Source of the DNA: an uncultured Spirochaetales bacterium
Lineage (GTDB): Bacteria > Spirochaetota > Spirochaetia > Sphaerochaetales > Sphaerochaetaceae
Direction of reading: 5' to 3'
DNA: 64,000 nt
Assembly (NCBI GenBank): GCA_949300325.1
Contig: CASGDQ010000017.1
Span: 62,001-126,000 of the forward strand
The translations under genes were made by a program, and so were the position numbers. Below are positions 19,387-28,474 of this stretch, one piece after another; the stretch's first letter is position 1, and every line of letters begins with the position of its first letter. Under the pieces are notes generated by a model. The model saw nothing but the letters and a program-made list of their open reading frames with translations. It was not told the DNA's origin and did no database searches.

Positions 19387-19469
19387 TGCCCAAGACAAGA
19401 CTCGAACTTGCACAGCCTTGCAGCCATTAATACCTGAAACTAACGCGTCTACCATTCCGCCACTTGGGC
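19387..19469 (-). tRNA. tRNA-Leu (anticodon CAG)
   Basis: 83 nt on the minus strand. The acceptor stem GCCCAAG pairs with CTTGGGC; discriminator A. The D-arm region GCGGAATGGTAGACGC has the class II pattern. Anticodon loop TTCAGGT gives CAG. There is a long variable arm and the T-loop TTCGAGT. CCA is not encoded (CTA follows). Confidence 0.93.
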
Positions 19470-19481
19470 AATTCTAAAGAG

Positions 19482-19510
19482 AATATAACATCATAAAAAA
19501 GTTTTGTCTA
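19482..19510 (-). promoter_or_regulatory. Promoter of tRNA-Leu
   Basis: On the minus strand TAGACA (-35) and TATATT (-10) are 17 bp apart, with the mature tRNA starting about 12 bp after the -10 box. Confidence 0.6.
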
Positions 19511-19565
19511 TTTATGAAAATCACTTTCTATTGTCAACATCAAAAAGAAAAGTTAAGTTAAGACT

Positions 19566-20378
19566 ATGTTGAACATACTTTTTCTTGGTGAGCTCGTTGG
19601 AAGACCAGGCATCCAGGCGCTGAAAAACGGCATCGGGGAGCTGAAAAAGAAACACCAGGTGGATTATACGATAATAAACGCCGAAGGGATGACCAACGGC
19701 TTTGGAATAGGAAAGCTTCATAGCCAGCAGCTTGGCAAGCTCGGCATCGATCTTGCAACAGGTGGAGAAAAGCTTTTTTACAAGATAGACATGGTGGAAT
19801 TCCTGCCAAAGGCTGGCTTCATGCTCCGCGGCTACAATTTTCCTCCTCAATGTCCGGGACGGGGAATGAAATTCGTCGAGCTCAAGGGAAGGAAATATCT
19901 TATTGCAAACCTTTTAGGCAATGCAGATTTTCCCAAAATAGCAGTCCAGAATGCATTCTTGAGCGCCGAAAGCCTCCTTAAGAAGGCAGAAGAGGAGAAT
20001 GCTACGTTGATTTTGATCTTCCATGCCTCTACGAGCGCAGAAAAGAACACGATGTTTCATTTCCTCGACGGCAAGGCCGCCGCTGTGGTTGGAACCCATA
20101 CGAAGGTCATAACCGCAGACGGCTTGGTCAGTGAAAACGGAACGGCATACATCACCGATAACGGCAGAATCGGATCCTTTACATCGGTTGGAGGCTTTGA
20201 TCCGGAGACCGAAATCAGGAAGATAAAAGTAGGCATCCCCCTAAGAAGCCACGAATGCTGGACAGATGGGATGATCCAGGGATTTTTAGTAAGCATCGAT
20301 GAAGAGACCGGGAAAGCCGCAAGCTGCCAGACGATAATGGAAAAGGTCAAAATCGAGCGCCCGGAGGAAAAGAAATGA
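19566..20378 (+). CDS. YmdB/TIGR00282-like metallophosphoesterase homologue with altered metal ligands
   Basis: 270 residues, the usual length and fold signature of YmdB-type cyclic-nucleotide phosphodiesterases. The catalytic motifs are changed: GD(V/I)VG reads GELVG (Asp to Glu), GENAAGG reads NAEGMTNG (Asn lost), GNH reads GGEK (Asn and His lost), and GTHTHV reads GTHTKV (second His to Lys). DFHA reads IFHA, keeping the His. Most dinuclear metal ligands are thus missing and enzyme activity is doubtful. It heads a run of overlapping genes leading into the LPS export genes. TAAGTT lies six bases before the ATG and no ribosome binding site is visible. Confidence 0.8.
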   Translation: MLNILFLGELVGRPGIQALKNGIGELKKKHQVDYTIINAEGMTNGFGIGKLHSQQLGKLGIDLATGGEKLFYKIDMVEFLPKAGFMLRGYNFPPQCPGRGMKFVELKGRKYLIANLLGNADFPKIAVQNAFLSAESLLKKAEEENATLILIFHASTSAEKNTMFHFLDGKAAAVVGTHTKVITADGLVSENGTAYITDNGRIGSFTSVGGFDPETEIRKIKVGIPLRSHECWTDGMIQGFLVSIDEETGKAASCQTIMEKVKIERPEEKK

Positions 20379-20773
20379 AGAAGGAAGTGACTGTCATTGA
20401 AGTGAATGGCAAGCAGATAAGGCTCGGCTGCGACAGCTCATCCTGCGAAGGCTGCCAAGGCTCCTTCTTCTGTACCGCCAAAAACACCTCTTTCGTAGTG
20501 GAGAATAATAAGGACCTGGAGCTTAAGAGCGGGGATAAGGTCGTTCTTGAGATGGATTCAAAAAAGACGGTATTCTCAGTCTTCTTATCCTTCGGTCTGC
20601 CATTGGTCCTTTTCATTCCGGGATATTATATTGGAAACGCTCTTTTCTCTTCTGAAGCCGCCTCGTTCATTTCCGCTCTCTGCGGAGTTGCGTTGGGCTT
20701 TTTGATCGCAGGACTATATTTCAAAATCAGAAAACGGATATATAGACCTGAAATACTGGAGAAGAAGGCGTGA
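20375..20773 (+). CDS. RseC/SoxR-reducing-system-like membrane protein
   Basis: 132 residues with an N-terminal cysteine cluster (C19, C24, C27, C33 in GCDSSSCEGCQGSFFC) and two transmembrane helices at about residues 65-82 and 90-112. This is the RseC/MucC layout. Relatives modulate SoxR or envelope-stress sigma factors and accompany Rnf complexes. Here it overlaps the YmdB-like gene by 4 bp and lptC by 4 bp, so it is part of the envelope operon. A redox role is likely but its partner is not in the window. Confidence 0.78.
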   Translation: MKKEVTVIEVNGKQIRLGCDSSSCEGCQGSFFCTAKNTSFVVENNKDLELKSGDKVVLEMDSKKTVFSVFLSFGLPLVLFIPGYYIGNALFSSEAASFISALCGVALGFLIAGLYFKIRKRIYRPEILEKKA

Positions 20774-21279
20774 ACAGAATCCTCATCCTCCTTCTTGCCC
20801 TGCTCCTTTCTTCCTGCTCGATACCAGAGAGAAAGAGCATAAGCCACAGGGATCTTGCCCTGGCTGACATGACGCTTGAAGATACCGAGCTCATACTTGG
20901 ACGCGAAGGAGAGGCCCCCATCAGGATAAAAGCCGAGAGCCTCTCCTTATATCAGAAGGAGGACCTGGCTCTGATCAAAGGCATATCGTTCTTTCAAGAT
21001 GACGGGCTGGAAGGGAATGCTGAAGAAGCCGAATTGGACACGAAGAATGAAGTGCTCGCTTTAAAGGGTGAGGCTGTAATCAGAAAGCCGTCGGAAGAGC
21101 TTGAAATAAGCGGAAGCGAAGGGATTGTGTTCGATTCAAAAAACCAAATAGTTACAACTCAAGGGCAAGTCATGGTAAAATCCGAGGATGGGGAGTTTTT
21201 GGGAGAAGGCTTCTATGGGGATCTGAAAGCTGAAAGCTACAGCTTTGAGAAAATAACAAGAGGTGTGTTTGGCATATGA
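20770..21279 (+). CDS. lptC: LPS export lipoprotein LptC
   Basis: 169 residues. The signal peptide ends in the lipobox LLSSC (C16), followed by a beta-rich LptC/OstA-like region with repeated motifs such as DGLEGNAEEAEL and VIRKPSEELEISGSEG. LptC links the LptBFG transporter to the periplasmic LptA bridge. The start is GTG, overlapping the preceding stop by 4 bp, and the gene itself overlaps lptA. Most LptC proteins have an N-terminal membrane anchor; a lipid anchor is a variant. Confidence 0.83.
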   Translation: MNRILILLLALLLSSCSIPERKSISHRDLALADMTLEDTELILGREGEAPIRIKAESLSLYQKEDLALIKGISFFQDDGLEGNAEEAELDTKNEVLALKGEAVIRKPSEELEISGSEGIVFDSKNQIVTTQGQVMVKSEDGEFLGEGFYGDLKAESYSFEKITRGVFGI

Positions 21280-21896
21280 AAAAGGCATCATTATCCATTT
21301 TATTAATGCTTCTGCCCTTCTTGCTCTTTTCCGGCCAGATAAGCTTTTCAGGCGCCCAAAGCAAGATCGTCCTTAAGGAAGGCAGGCAAAGCGTCGAGCT
21401 TACAGGAGGCGCCAGCGTGGATGACGGGGATCTGCACATAGAGGCAGAGAGCATGAAGCTCTCTGGCACGGACTGGACAGAAATCTCCTGCTCAGGCTCT
21501 GTAAAGGTTGAAGATAAGGAGCGCGAGATAAGCATAAGGACAAGCACGATATATTTCGACCGCAGCAGCCAGAGGCTGCTTCTATCATCCTACTTCGAGC
21601 TGGAAGACAGAAAGAACAGCCTCTTTGCATCCGGTGCCCAGATGGAATTCGATATGGACAACGAGATCCTCAAATTAAACGGCCAGGTCAGGCTGAACAA
21701 GATCGAGGATGATGAGATAATAAGAGCGCAGGCCGAATCGATGGAATACGACAGGGACAACGGGATGCTCACCCTGCGCTCAAATGCGAGTGTGACATGG
21801 AAAGGCAATTCCTATAGCGCGCAGATGATAAGCCTTGACCTTGAAAACGATACGATCGAGCTTGAAAGCAAGATCGGAGGAGTCATAAATGGCTGA
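21276..21896 (+). CDS. lptA: LptA/OstA-domain periplasmic LPS transport protein
   Basis: 206 residues with a cleavable signal peptide (about residues 1-20, no lipobox) followed by OstA beta-jellyroll repeats, e.g. GGASVDDGDLHIEAESMKL and DEIIRAQAESMEYDRDNG. LptA oligomerises across the periplasm and passes LPS to LptD. It overlaps lptC by 4 bp and lptB by 8 bp. LptF, LptG and LptD are not in the window. Confidence 0.87.
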   Translation: MKKASLSILLMLLPFLLFSGQISFSGAQSKIVLKEGRQSVELTGGASVDDGDLHIEAESMKLSGTDWTEISCSGSVKVEDKEREISIRTSTIYFDRSSQRLLLSSYFELEDRKNSLFASGAQMEFDMDNEILKLNGQVRLNKIEDDEIIRAQAESMEYDRDNGMLTLRSNASVTWKGNSYSAQMISLDLENDTIELESKIGGVING

Positions 21897-22617
21897 TACC
21901 CTTCAAATAGAGCACCTGTCGAAATTCTATGGCAAAAAGCATGTTGTCAAGGATGTCAGCTTCAATATGAAAAGCGGCGACATAACCGGACTTCTCGGGC
22001 CCAACGGAGCCGGCAAGACCACCTCGTTTTACATGATAGTAGGCTTTATTAAAGCAAACGGAGGCAAAATCCTTCTAAACGGAGAGGATGTCACCTACCG
22101 CCCCATGCACGAGCGCTCGCGGCTCGGACTTGCGTATCTGCCTCAGGAGGCATCGATCTTCAGGAAGCTTTCAGTCGAGGACAACATCAAGGTGATCCTT
22201 GAAGCCCAGAAAAACCTCAGCAAGATAGAAAAAGAGGAAAAGCTTGAAAGGCTCATCACGCGCTTTGGAATCGATAAAGTGAGAAAGCAGTACGGCTATA
22301 CGCTAAGCGGAGGCGAAAGGAGAAGGACGGAAATCGCAAGGGCCCTAGCAACCAGTCCGAAATTCCTTCTGCTGGACGAACCGTTTGCAGGCATAGACCC
22401 GAAGGCGGTATACGAAATAAAGCAGATCATCCGCCAATTGTCAGACGACGGGATCGGGATATTGCTGACGGACCACAACGTGCGCGATACGCTGGAGATA
22501 ACCACGGATGCCCATATAATCTCTGATGGGCTCATAATCGTCTCAGGCACAAAAGAGGATCTTCTGGAAAACGAGATGGCGAAAAAGATCTATTTCGGCG
22601 ATGCATTCGGAGGCTAG
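21889..22617 (+). CDS. lptB: LPS export ABC ATPase LptB
   Basis: 242 residues, full family length. Walker A is GPNGAGKTT (37-45), the Q-loop is in LAYLPQEASIFRKL (typical of LptB), the signature is LSGGERRR near 139, Walker B is LLLDEPFAG, and the H-loop is LLTDHNVRDTL. It powers LPS extraction from the inner membrane with LptFG. The stop is directly followed by rpoN, the same order as in many outer-membrane bacteria. Confidence 0.95.
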   Translation: MADTLQIEHLSKFYGKKHVVKDVSFNMKSGDITGLLGPNGAGKTTSFYMIVGFIKANGGKILLNGEDVTYRPMHERSRLGLAYLPQEASIFRKLSVEDNIKVILEAQKNLSKIEKEEKLERLITRFGIDKVRKQYGYTLSGGERRRTEIARALATSPKFLLLDEPFAGIDPKAVYEIKQIIRQLSDDGIGILLTDHNVRDTLEITTDAHIISDGLIIVSGTKEDLLENEMAKKIYFGDAFGG

Positions 22618-22618
22618 C

Positions 22619-23968
22619 ATGGAAACGAACCTTCAAATGGGGCTCAGACAGCAATTAAAGCTCACCCAGGCACAGATACAAAAGCTCGAAATGCTCGCAC
22701 TCAGTTCCCAGGATCTCGACATGGAGATCAGAAAGGAAGAGGAGAAGAATCCATTTTTAGATGTCAGCTACTCCTCCTACAGCTTCGACAGCACCCATAC
22801 CAGCCTTGACAGCTCCATCGAATATGTCGACGACGATGATGCGGGAAAAGCAAACTGGCTTGAAAGAGCCATCGGGGAAAGGGAGAGCCTCAATGCGCAT
22901 GTGGATAAGCAGATAGAGCTGCTGGACGTGGACGAGGGGGTGAAGAACGCCCTCTTCAGGCTGTCTTCCAGCCTGGATGAGAACGGTTTTCTTCCACGCG
23001 ATGTGGAAAGCCTTTTTAAGCCTGAGGAGATCAAATACCTTCCAGAGGCGCTCAAGCTGATAAAAACCCTGGATCCCACCGGAATCGGAGCATCAAGCGT
23101 CGAGGAAAGCCTGAAGCTCCAGCTGAAAGAGCTTCATCTTGCAAAAGAGGATGAAGAGAACATCTCCTTCATGATAGACAACCTCGGGATGATGAAAAAC
23201 GGCAAGACCGCACTAATTGCCAAGGCCCTGAGAATAGACCAGGAAGAGGCTGATATGCTCTATTCGATCCTCAAGAGCCTCACACCCTACCCCGGGGAAA
23301 AATTCAACACCAACTGGGACAGCTATGTAAATCCCGAGCTAACGATAAAAAAGAACGAGGAAGGGCTTTTGGAGATCAGCGACGCATCAGAAAACCTTCC
23401 ATCCGTATCACTGGATCCCGAATACATCAAATTCGAAGAGGATGTGAAGGCCGCAAAGGATCCGAAGAACAAGGAGGCACTGTCCTACCTCAAAGAGTAC
23501 AGGCAGAAGGCGGAGGACATAATAGATGCGGTGAACCTGAGGAAAGCCACATTGCACCGTCTGGGTCTCTATCTTGCTGAAAAGCAAAGGGCTTTCTTCG
23601 ACGAGGGGCCTTCGAAGCTGGTGCCGGACACGCAGTCATCGGTAGCCGCGCAGCTGGATCTTAGCATCTCCACGATCAGCAGGATCTGCTCGAACAAATA
23701 CGTATCCACCGACTGGGGAGTATTCCCCTTCAGTTTTTTCTTCTCCTCCTCTTCAGGCTTTGCAAAGGATGACGAGAATGCCTTAAGCAAGAATGCCGTA
23801 AAAGAGAAGATAAAGGAAATAATCGGCAAGAACGACAGCGGCAAGGCCTTGAGCGACCAGAAGATTTCAGACAAGCTTGAGGAAATGGGCATAAAATGCG
23901 CCAGACGGACTGTCGCCAAGTACAGGAAAGAACTTGAAATCGACACATCATATACACGGGAAAGCTGA
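22619..23968 (+). CDS. rpoN: RNA polymerase sigma-54 factor
   Basis: 449 residues from the ATG at 22619, chosen because GGAGG lies 5 bp upstream; an in-frame start 18 bp earlier lies inside lptB. Region I is glutamine/leucine-rich (RQQLKLTQAQIQKLEMLAL) and binds activators. The core-binding and HTH regions follow (SSVAAQLDLSISTISRICSN), and the C-terminus has the RpoN box ARRTVAKYRKEL that reads the -24 element. Its target promoters and AAA+ activators are not evident in this window. Confidence 0.95.
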   Translation: METNLQMGLRQQLKLTQAQIQKLEMLALSSQDLDMEIRKEEEKNPFLDVSYSSYSFDSTHTSLDSSIEYVDDDDAGKANWLERAIGERESLNAHVDKQIELLDVDEGVKNALFRLSSSLDENGFLPRDVESLFKPEEIKYLPEALKLIKTLDPTGIGASSVEESLKLQLKELHLAKEDEENISFMIDNLGMMKNGKTALIAKALRIDQEEADMLYSILKSLTPYPGEKFNTNWDSYVNPELTIKKNEEGLLEISDASENLPSVSLDPEYIKFEEDVKAAKDPKNKEALSYLKEYRQKAEDIIDAVNLRKATLHRLGLYLAEKQRAFFDEGPSKLVPDTQSSVAAQLDLSISTISRICSNKYVSTDWGVFPFSFFFSSSSGFAKDDENALSKNAVKEKIKEIIGKNDSGKALSDQKISDKLEEMGIKCARRTVAKYRKELEIDTSYTRES

Positions 23969-24044
23969 CAATTTTTCTTTCTTTGTTTCCTATCACATGA
24001 TACAATCAAGTTAAATAAATACAACCTAAGAAGGAGGAGAATGT

Positions 24045-24341
24045 ATGAATCTAACCGTTAAAGGTGTAAACTACTTGCCAAGTGATGAAACAAAGGATTT
24101 CATTGACAAGAAGCTAAAGAAGCTCTCCTTTGCCGAAGACTATCTGCACGATCTGGACATCAACATCAAAAGGGAATCAAAAGGGATCGGATACCATATC
24201 GATGCAATAATGCACTTCACCTGGAAGAAGGAAAAGATCGTCAGCCAGGACTGCTATGAATTATATGAAGGTATAGAACTGATAGCCGACAAGATCCAAA
24301 GCGCGGCGAAGAAAGAAAAAGAAAAGACCATGGGTCTTTGA
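24045..24341 (+). CDS. hpf: Ribosome hibernation promoting factor, short form
   Basis: 98 residues, the size of short HPF/YfiA, with the beta-alpha-beta-beta-beta-alpha pattern (NLTVKGVNYLPSDETKDFIDKK at the start, basic C-terminal helix KIQSAAKKEKEK). It binds the 30S decoding region in stationary phase. The ribosome binding site is strong (AAGGAGGAG, 5 bp before ATG). It sits downstream of rpoN, as in proteobacteria, and is followed by a clear terminator. Confidence 0.88.
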   Translation: MNLTVKGVNYLPSDETKDFIDKKLKKLSFAEDYLHDLDINIKRESKGIGYHIDAIMHFTWKKEKIVSQDCYELYEGIELIADKIQSAAKKEKEKTMGL

Positions 24342-24347
24342 GAACCA

Positions 24348-24375
24348 ACCCCGCTTCGAGCGGGGTATTTTATTT
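24348..24375 (+). terminator. Intrinsic terminator after hpf
   Basis: ACCCCGCT and AGCGGGGT form an 8-bp GC-rich stem with a 3-base loop, followed by ATTTTATTT. It closes the operon that begins with the YmdB-like gene. Confidence 0.9.
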
Positions 24376-24522
24376 ATAATCTATCAATCATTTTTCGGTG
24401 TTCCACCAAGATACTCCAAAAATCAAAAATAACAAAATCACATACCTCAATAGTAATATTTAATAAGGCCACTTAAATAGAATTTTAACGACAAAACCAA
24501 GAATTTAACTTAAAATACTGAT

Positions 24523-25734
24523 ATGAGTTATAAAACATCGGACACTGCTGTAAATACTATCCTGAACATAATAAATAACTACGGGCCAATATCACAAACC
24601 CGCATGTTCGAATTATCCGGATACTCAAGGGCCATGATTTCCATAACTTGTGAACAATTAGTGTCTGAAGGTTTTATCGTCATAGATAAGACAAAGACAA
24701 CAAATAAAAGAAAAAATGTGGAATACAAACTCAATATAGACCTTGGGTATGTAATTGGGATTGCCATAGGAGGTACCAGTTGCCGTATTGGAATATTCAA
24801 CATCTTAGGAGAACCTTTGGAAATTGTCAGATACATTGTCGACTTGCTACGTGGACCAGAAGCAATTCTAAAGGAAATAGATGAGAAGATAGCATATCTT
24901 TATCAGAAACACGGCAAAGGAAAATCCATTGTAGGAATCGGCATGGCTATCCCCTCCCCTGTTAAATTTGATGAGGGCTATGCAAATTATCCTGCATTCA
25001 TGCCTGGGTGGCATATGTTCGATCTAAAAAAATATTTCATGGATCATTATGGCTGTCCGGCATTCATTGATAACGAAGTCAATACAATGGCGCTTGAAGA
25101 ATATCAGCACAGAAACAATGAAAAAAGCCATGTGTTGCTTTGTATAAAAGTCGGTACAGGCATAGGTGCTGGACTAGTACTAAATAATAAGATTTATAGA
25201 GGTGAAAATGGAGGTGGAGGAAATATTGGGCATATCCAAATACGTAATGCTACAGAAAAATGTGAATGTGGGAAAACAGGCTGTATCGAAGCCATAGCAT
25301 CAGGACCTGCCATTATAAAAAAAGCTATCGAGATGGCAAAAGGAGATACAAATTCCATACTATTCAAATTTTTCGAAAAAGATGGAGGTCTGTCCCTTGC
25401 AAGAATAAAGGAAGCTGCCGACGCAGGAGACCGATATGCGTTGAAAATCATAAAGGATGCTGGGGAATCTATCGGAGAAATCATCGGGATGCTCACCATG
25501 TTCTTAGACCCAGCAGAAATAGTGGTTGCAGGCCAGATAACACAACTTGGACCAAACTATCTGTATTATGTAAGGAATACAACACAAAAGATTGCAAACC
25601 CTTGGATAGGACATAATTTTCTAATTGATTTTTCAAAACTTCCATCCAGCAGTGCAGCAATAGGAGCAGCAAGGTTATGTATTGAAGAACTATTTTCAAA
25701 AAACATCCTGCTCCAAAAACAGGGCAGGATGTAA
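24523..25734 (+). CDS. ROK-family transcriptional regulator (NagC/XylR type)
   Basis: 403 residues. An N-terminal winged HTH (NYGPISQTRMFELSGYSRAMIS) is fused to a ROK sugar-kinase-like domain with GIAIGGTSCRIGIF (phosphate loop), GIGMAIPSP, DNEVNTMALEEY, GTGIGAGLVL and the zinc motif CECGKTGCIE. It likely represses the convergent sugar operon and is relieved by a sugar ligand. Typical ROK kinases read D-x-G-G-T near the start; here it is I-G-G-T, consistent with a regulator that does not phosphorylate. TAAAAT lies six bases before the ATG with no ribosome binding site. Confidence 0.9.
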   Translation: MSYKTSDTAVNTILNIINNYGPISQTRMFELSGYSRAMISITCEQLVSEGFIVIDKTKTTNKRKNVEYKLNIDLGYVIGIAIGGTSCRIGIFNILGEPLEIVRYIVDLLRGPEAILKEIDEKIAYLYQKHGKGKSIVGIGMAIPSPVKFDEGYANYPAFMPGWHMFDLKKYFMDHYGCPAFIDNEVNTMALEEYQHRNNEKSHVLLCIKVGTGIGAGLVLNNKIYRGENGGGGNIGHIQIRNATEKCECGKTGCIEAIASGPAIIKKAIEMAKGDTNSILFKFFEKDGGLSLARIKEAADAGDRYALKIIKDAGESIGEIIGMLTMFLDPAEIVVAGQITQLGPNYLYYVRNTTQKIANPWIGHNFLIDFSKLPSSSAAIGAARLCIEELFSKNILLQKQGRM

Positions 25735-25745
25735 ACACTTAAAAA

Positions 25746-26732
25746 TCATACCATATTGATGTGCATATTATCATAAAGACGATGTACCGTTTCAACAGCT
25801 AATCCTGCCTCATCGACCGATATAGGGAAATCAACACCATCTTTTATGCAATTAACAAATACTTCTAACTCATGTGCATATCCATCAGAAAAGCCTGGCT
25901 TGCTAGATATATCAATCAGTTCGTCGGAGCCTTTACGATAAATCCTGATAGCATCTTTTGCGTAAACAGTATTATATTCAACAGTTGCGTCCATGCAAGT
26001 GAGTCTAAAACTGGTTGCAAATGGATGTCCATCCTGCAATAGATGATTAGCGATTATCGTAGATTGAACACCATTTGGGTACCCAAGAACGGATAATGTG
26101 AAGTCTGCCCCCTTCTTTGCATTGTTTCCACAAAGCTCCAAAGCATGATACGACGGCATACCGAAAAACCAGTTTGAAATATCAAGATCATGTATCGACA
26201 GATCCATGAGAGTTCCTCCACTCAATTTCCTATCGAACAACCAATCATGATAACTCCATGCAGGTGTCTCACTTTCTCTTGATATTACAAGTGAAACAGG
26301 AGCGCCAAGAGTGCCTGAATCTAGAAGCTGCTTTGTAACATAGTATTGCGGCATAAAACGGCATACATGAGCAATCATCAACCGTCCAGGACTATTTTTT
26401 TGGGCCTCTTTAATTGCCCGTACATCGTCAAGACTGACCGCCATCGGCTTTTCACACACCACATCAGCCCCGTTTTCCAAGGCTTTGACAACAGCTTGAC
26501 AATGAAATGCACTTGGTAGACAAATATCACAAAAATTAGCTCGATCACAAGTAAAAGCCGTATCCAAATCAGGATACCATTTAATCTTGTACTTTGCCGC
26601 AACAGTCTTTCCTCTACCTTGATCGCTATCAACAATTCCCAACACATTGACAAAGGGGTTTGTAACATAGTAATCCAAATGGGTGGTGCCCATGAACCCG
26701 GCACCGACCACGTAACATTTCAATTTTTCCAT
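25746..26732 (-). CDS. Gfo/Idh/MocA-family NAD(P)-dependent sugar dehydrogenase
   Basis: 328 residues from the ATG at 26732; an in-frame TTG at 26750 would overlap the preceding stop, but neither start has a good ribosome binding site. The Rossmann motif GAGFMGTTH is at the N-terminus, and DVVCEKPMAVS carries the family EKP motif near residue 95. SIHDLDISNWFFG carries the conserved D-x-x-H-like catalytic region. It is the last gene of the sugar operon and probably oxidises the imported sugar or polyol, with the isomerase acting before or after it. The exact substrate is unknown. Confidence 0.87.
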   Translation of the reverse strand: MEKLKCYVVGAGFMGTTHLDYYVTNPFVNVLGIVDSDQGRGKTVAAKYKIKWYPDLDTAFTCDRANFCDICLPSAFHCQAVVKALENGADVVCEKPMAVSLDDVRAIKEAQKNSPGRLMIAHVCRFMPQYYVTKQLLDSGTLGAPVSLVISRESETPAWSYHDWLFDRKLSGGTLMDLSIHDLDISNWFFGMPSYHALELCGNNAKKGADFTLSVLGYPNGVQSTIIANHLLQDGHPFATSFRLTCMDATVEYNTVYAKDAIRIYRKGSDELIDISSKPGFSDGYAHELEVFVNCIKDGVDFPISVDEAGLAVETVHRLYDNMHINMV

Positions 26733-26746
26733 AGATAACCCAACTG

Positions 26747-27586
26747 TCAATCAAAGAACTTCTTCAAATATGCGACTGTTGCGGAAATAGCCTCCTCTGG
26801 AGTGCTGTCACCCAAGCGGCGGTCCAATTCTATCTCGATTGTTAGCGGACCATCGTAACCTGTTTTTTCAATGGCGGAAAGAAGCGCGGGCATATCGACA
26901 TCTCCATGTCCAACAGGGACCTCGATTCCAAGCTCGTTACCATCTGTTGGATACTTTCCATCTTTGACATGTACACCGAAGAGATACTTTCCAAGAACCT
27001 TCAAGGAATCTACAGCATTGCCTTTTCCATACATCACAAGATTTGCAGGATCAAGATTTATACCGACGTTATCCATACCAATATCCTGTATTGTACGTAA
27101 CAATGTGACAGGAGTCTCCTGCCCTGTCTCAAAGCAGAACAGCTGTCCGTTGTCCTTGCAGTATTTTGCTACATCTCTAAGATCCTCTATCAAAGATTTG
27201 TATAGCGGATCATTCATATCCTCGGGTATAAAACCTGCGTGGGTTGCAATTCTATCACACCCAAGCATACGGCTGAAATCCGATGCTTTCTTCATTATGT
27301 CACATCTCTCTTTTCTTGTTGCCAGAGGCACAAGACCAACAGTCGCAGGTCCGCCAACGAAATTCCATTCACATTTTCCCGGCCATCCTGCCCACCAAAG
27401 AGAGATTTTCACATCATATTCCTCACAATACTTTTTTATGAGATCAGCAGTTTCCTGCGTATAAAGCGAAGGAACATAGGTTGAAACCTGGCAGGAATGG
27501 AAACCAAGTTCCACAACCCTTTTTAACAAATTCTCAACATTCTCTTTGCGATCAAGTTTAATTAATAACCCTAACTCATTTCTCAT
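26747..27586 (-). CDS. Sugar phosphate isomerase/epimerase (AP endonuclease 2-like TIM barrel)
   Basis: 279 residues of the IolE/IolI/XylA-like superfamily. Visible landmarks are GFHSCQVSTYVPSLY (strand 1), IATHAGFIPEDM, FETGQETPVTLL (Glu metal ligand), GINLDPANLVMYG (Asp), GVHVKDGKYP (His/Asp) and LTIEIELDRRLG (Glu), which match the divalent-metal site. It has a good ribosome binding site (GGAGGTATATC). It is placed between the permeases and the dehydrogenase, so it acts in catabolism of the transported sugar. Confidence 0.87.
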   Translation of the reverse strand: MRNELGLLIKLDRKENVENLLKRVVELGFHSCQVSTYVPSLYTQETADLIKKYCEEYDVKISLWWAGWPGKCEWNFVGGPATVGLVPLATRKERCDIMKKASDFSRMLGCDRIATHAGFIPEDMNDPLYKSLIEDLRDVAKYCKDNGQLFCFETGQETPVTLLRTIQDIGMDNVGINLDPANLVMYGKGNAVDSLKVLGKYLFGVHVKDGKYPTDGNELGIEVPVGHGDVDMPALLSAIEKTGYDGPLTIEIELDRRLGDSTPEEAISATVAYLKKFFD

Positions 27587-27607
27587 GATATACCTCCTTT
27601 TTTTATA

Positions 27608-28474
27608 TCAACCTTTCACAGCACCCATTGTCATACCTCTGACCAGACCTTTCTGAACGAAGCAATAGAAAACAACTATTGGGATAAGTGCCAATACGGC
27701 TGTGGCAGTCAACCCGCCCCAGTCTATTGATTCATAACTTACCCAGTTATACACACCAAGCGGTAATGTTTTTGTATTTGTACCCGTTAAAATCAGAGCA
27801 TATAAGAACTCATTCCAGCTATAATTGAACGAGAAAATTGCAGTAGTGGCGATTCCCGGCCCAGCCAAAGGAATGATGATCCGCGAAAAAGCTTGAAAAT
27901 ACGTACATCCGTCTATCAATGCCGACTGTTCAAGATCATACGGAATATCCAAAAAATAAGACCTCATCATCCATATTCCAAACCCAAGAATTATTGTCAA
28001 ATGCATTATGATTATCGATGCATGCGTATCGATCATATGCAATTTTCTGAAGATGATGAAGAATGGAATCATGAATGTTATCTGGGGTACAATCCTAGTG
28101 GAAAGGACACCAAAGAGGATATACTTTGACGATTTTGGTTTGTAAGCCTCTCTCGAGAGTATATATGCAGCCGGAATCCCAAGTAACATTCCAATTAAGG
28201 TGGATGAAATGGCGATTATCAGCGAATTGGAAGTATACTTCAAAAAGTCACTGTTAGCCCAGACCTCCGCATAGTTCTGCAAAGTAAACTTGGAAAAGAT
28301 CTTTGGGGGATAAGCCAAAGCATCAACCTTTGTCTTGAATGAAAACATCACCGTCCAAATAAGCGGAAACATATATATAATGGCGAACACCCATAAAAGG
28401 ATTGTTGCTATTATTTTCAACATTAATTTTCTTTGCCGCATTGATAGAAGCGGCACATCATGCCTATCTGTCAA
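27608..28474 (-). CDS. Carbohydrate ABC transporter permease (MalG type)
   Basis: 288 residues, six predicted transmembrane helices. The EAA-like loop reads EQSALIDGCTYFQAFSRIIIPLAGPG. The start is TTG with GGAGG 8 bp upstream, overlapping the end of the first permease by 11 bp. It pairs with the upstream MalF-type subunit. No ATPase gene is in the operon. Confidence 0.9.
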   Translation of the reverse strand: MTDRHDVPLLSMRQRKLMLKIIATILLWVFAIIYMFPLIWTVMFSFKTKVDALAYPPKIFSKFTLQNYAEVWANSDFLKYTSNSLIIAISSTLIGMLLGIPAAYILSREAYKPKSSKYILFGVLSTRIVPQITFMIPFFIIFRKLHMIDTHASIIIMHLTIILGFGIWMMRSYFLDIPYDLEQSALIDGCTYFQAFSRIIIPLAGPGIATTAIFSFNYSWNEFLYALILTGTNTKTLPLGVYNWVSYESIDWGGLTATAVLALIPIVVFYCFVQKGLVRGMTMGAVKG

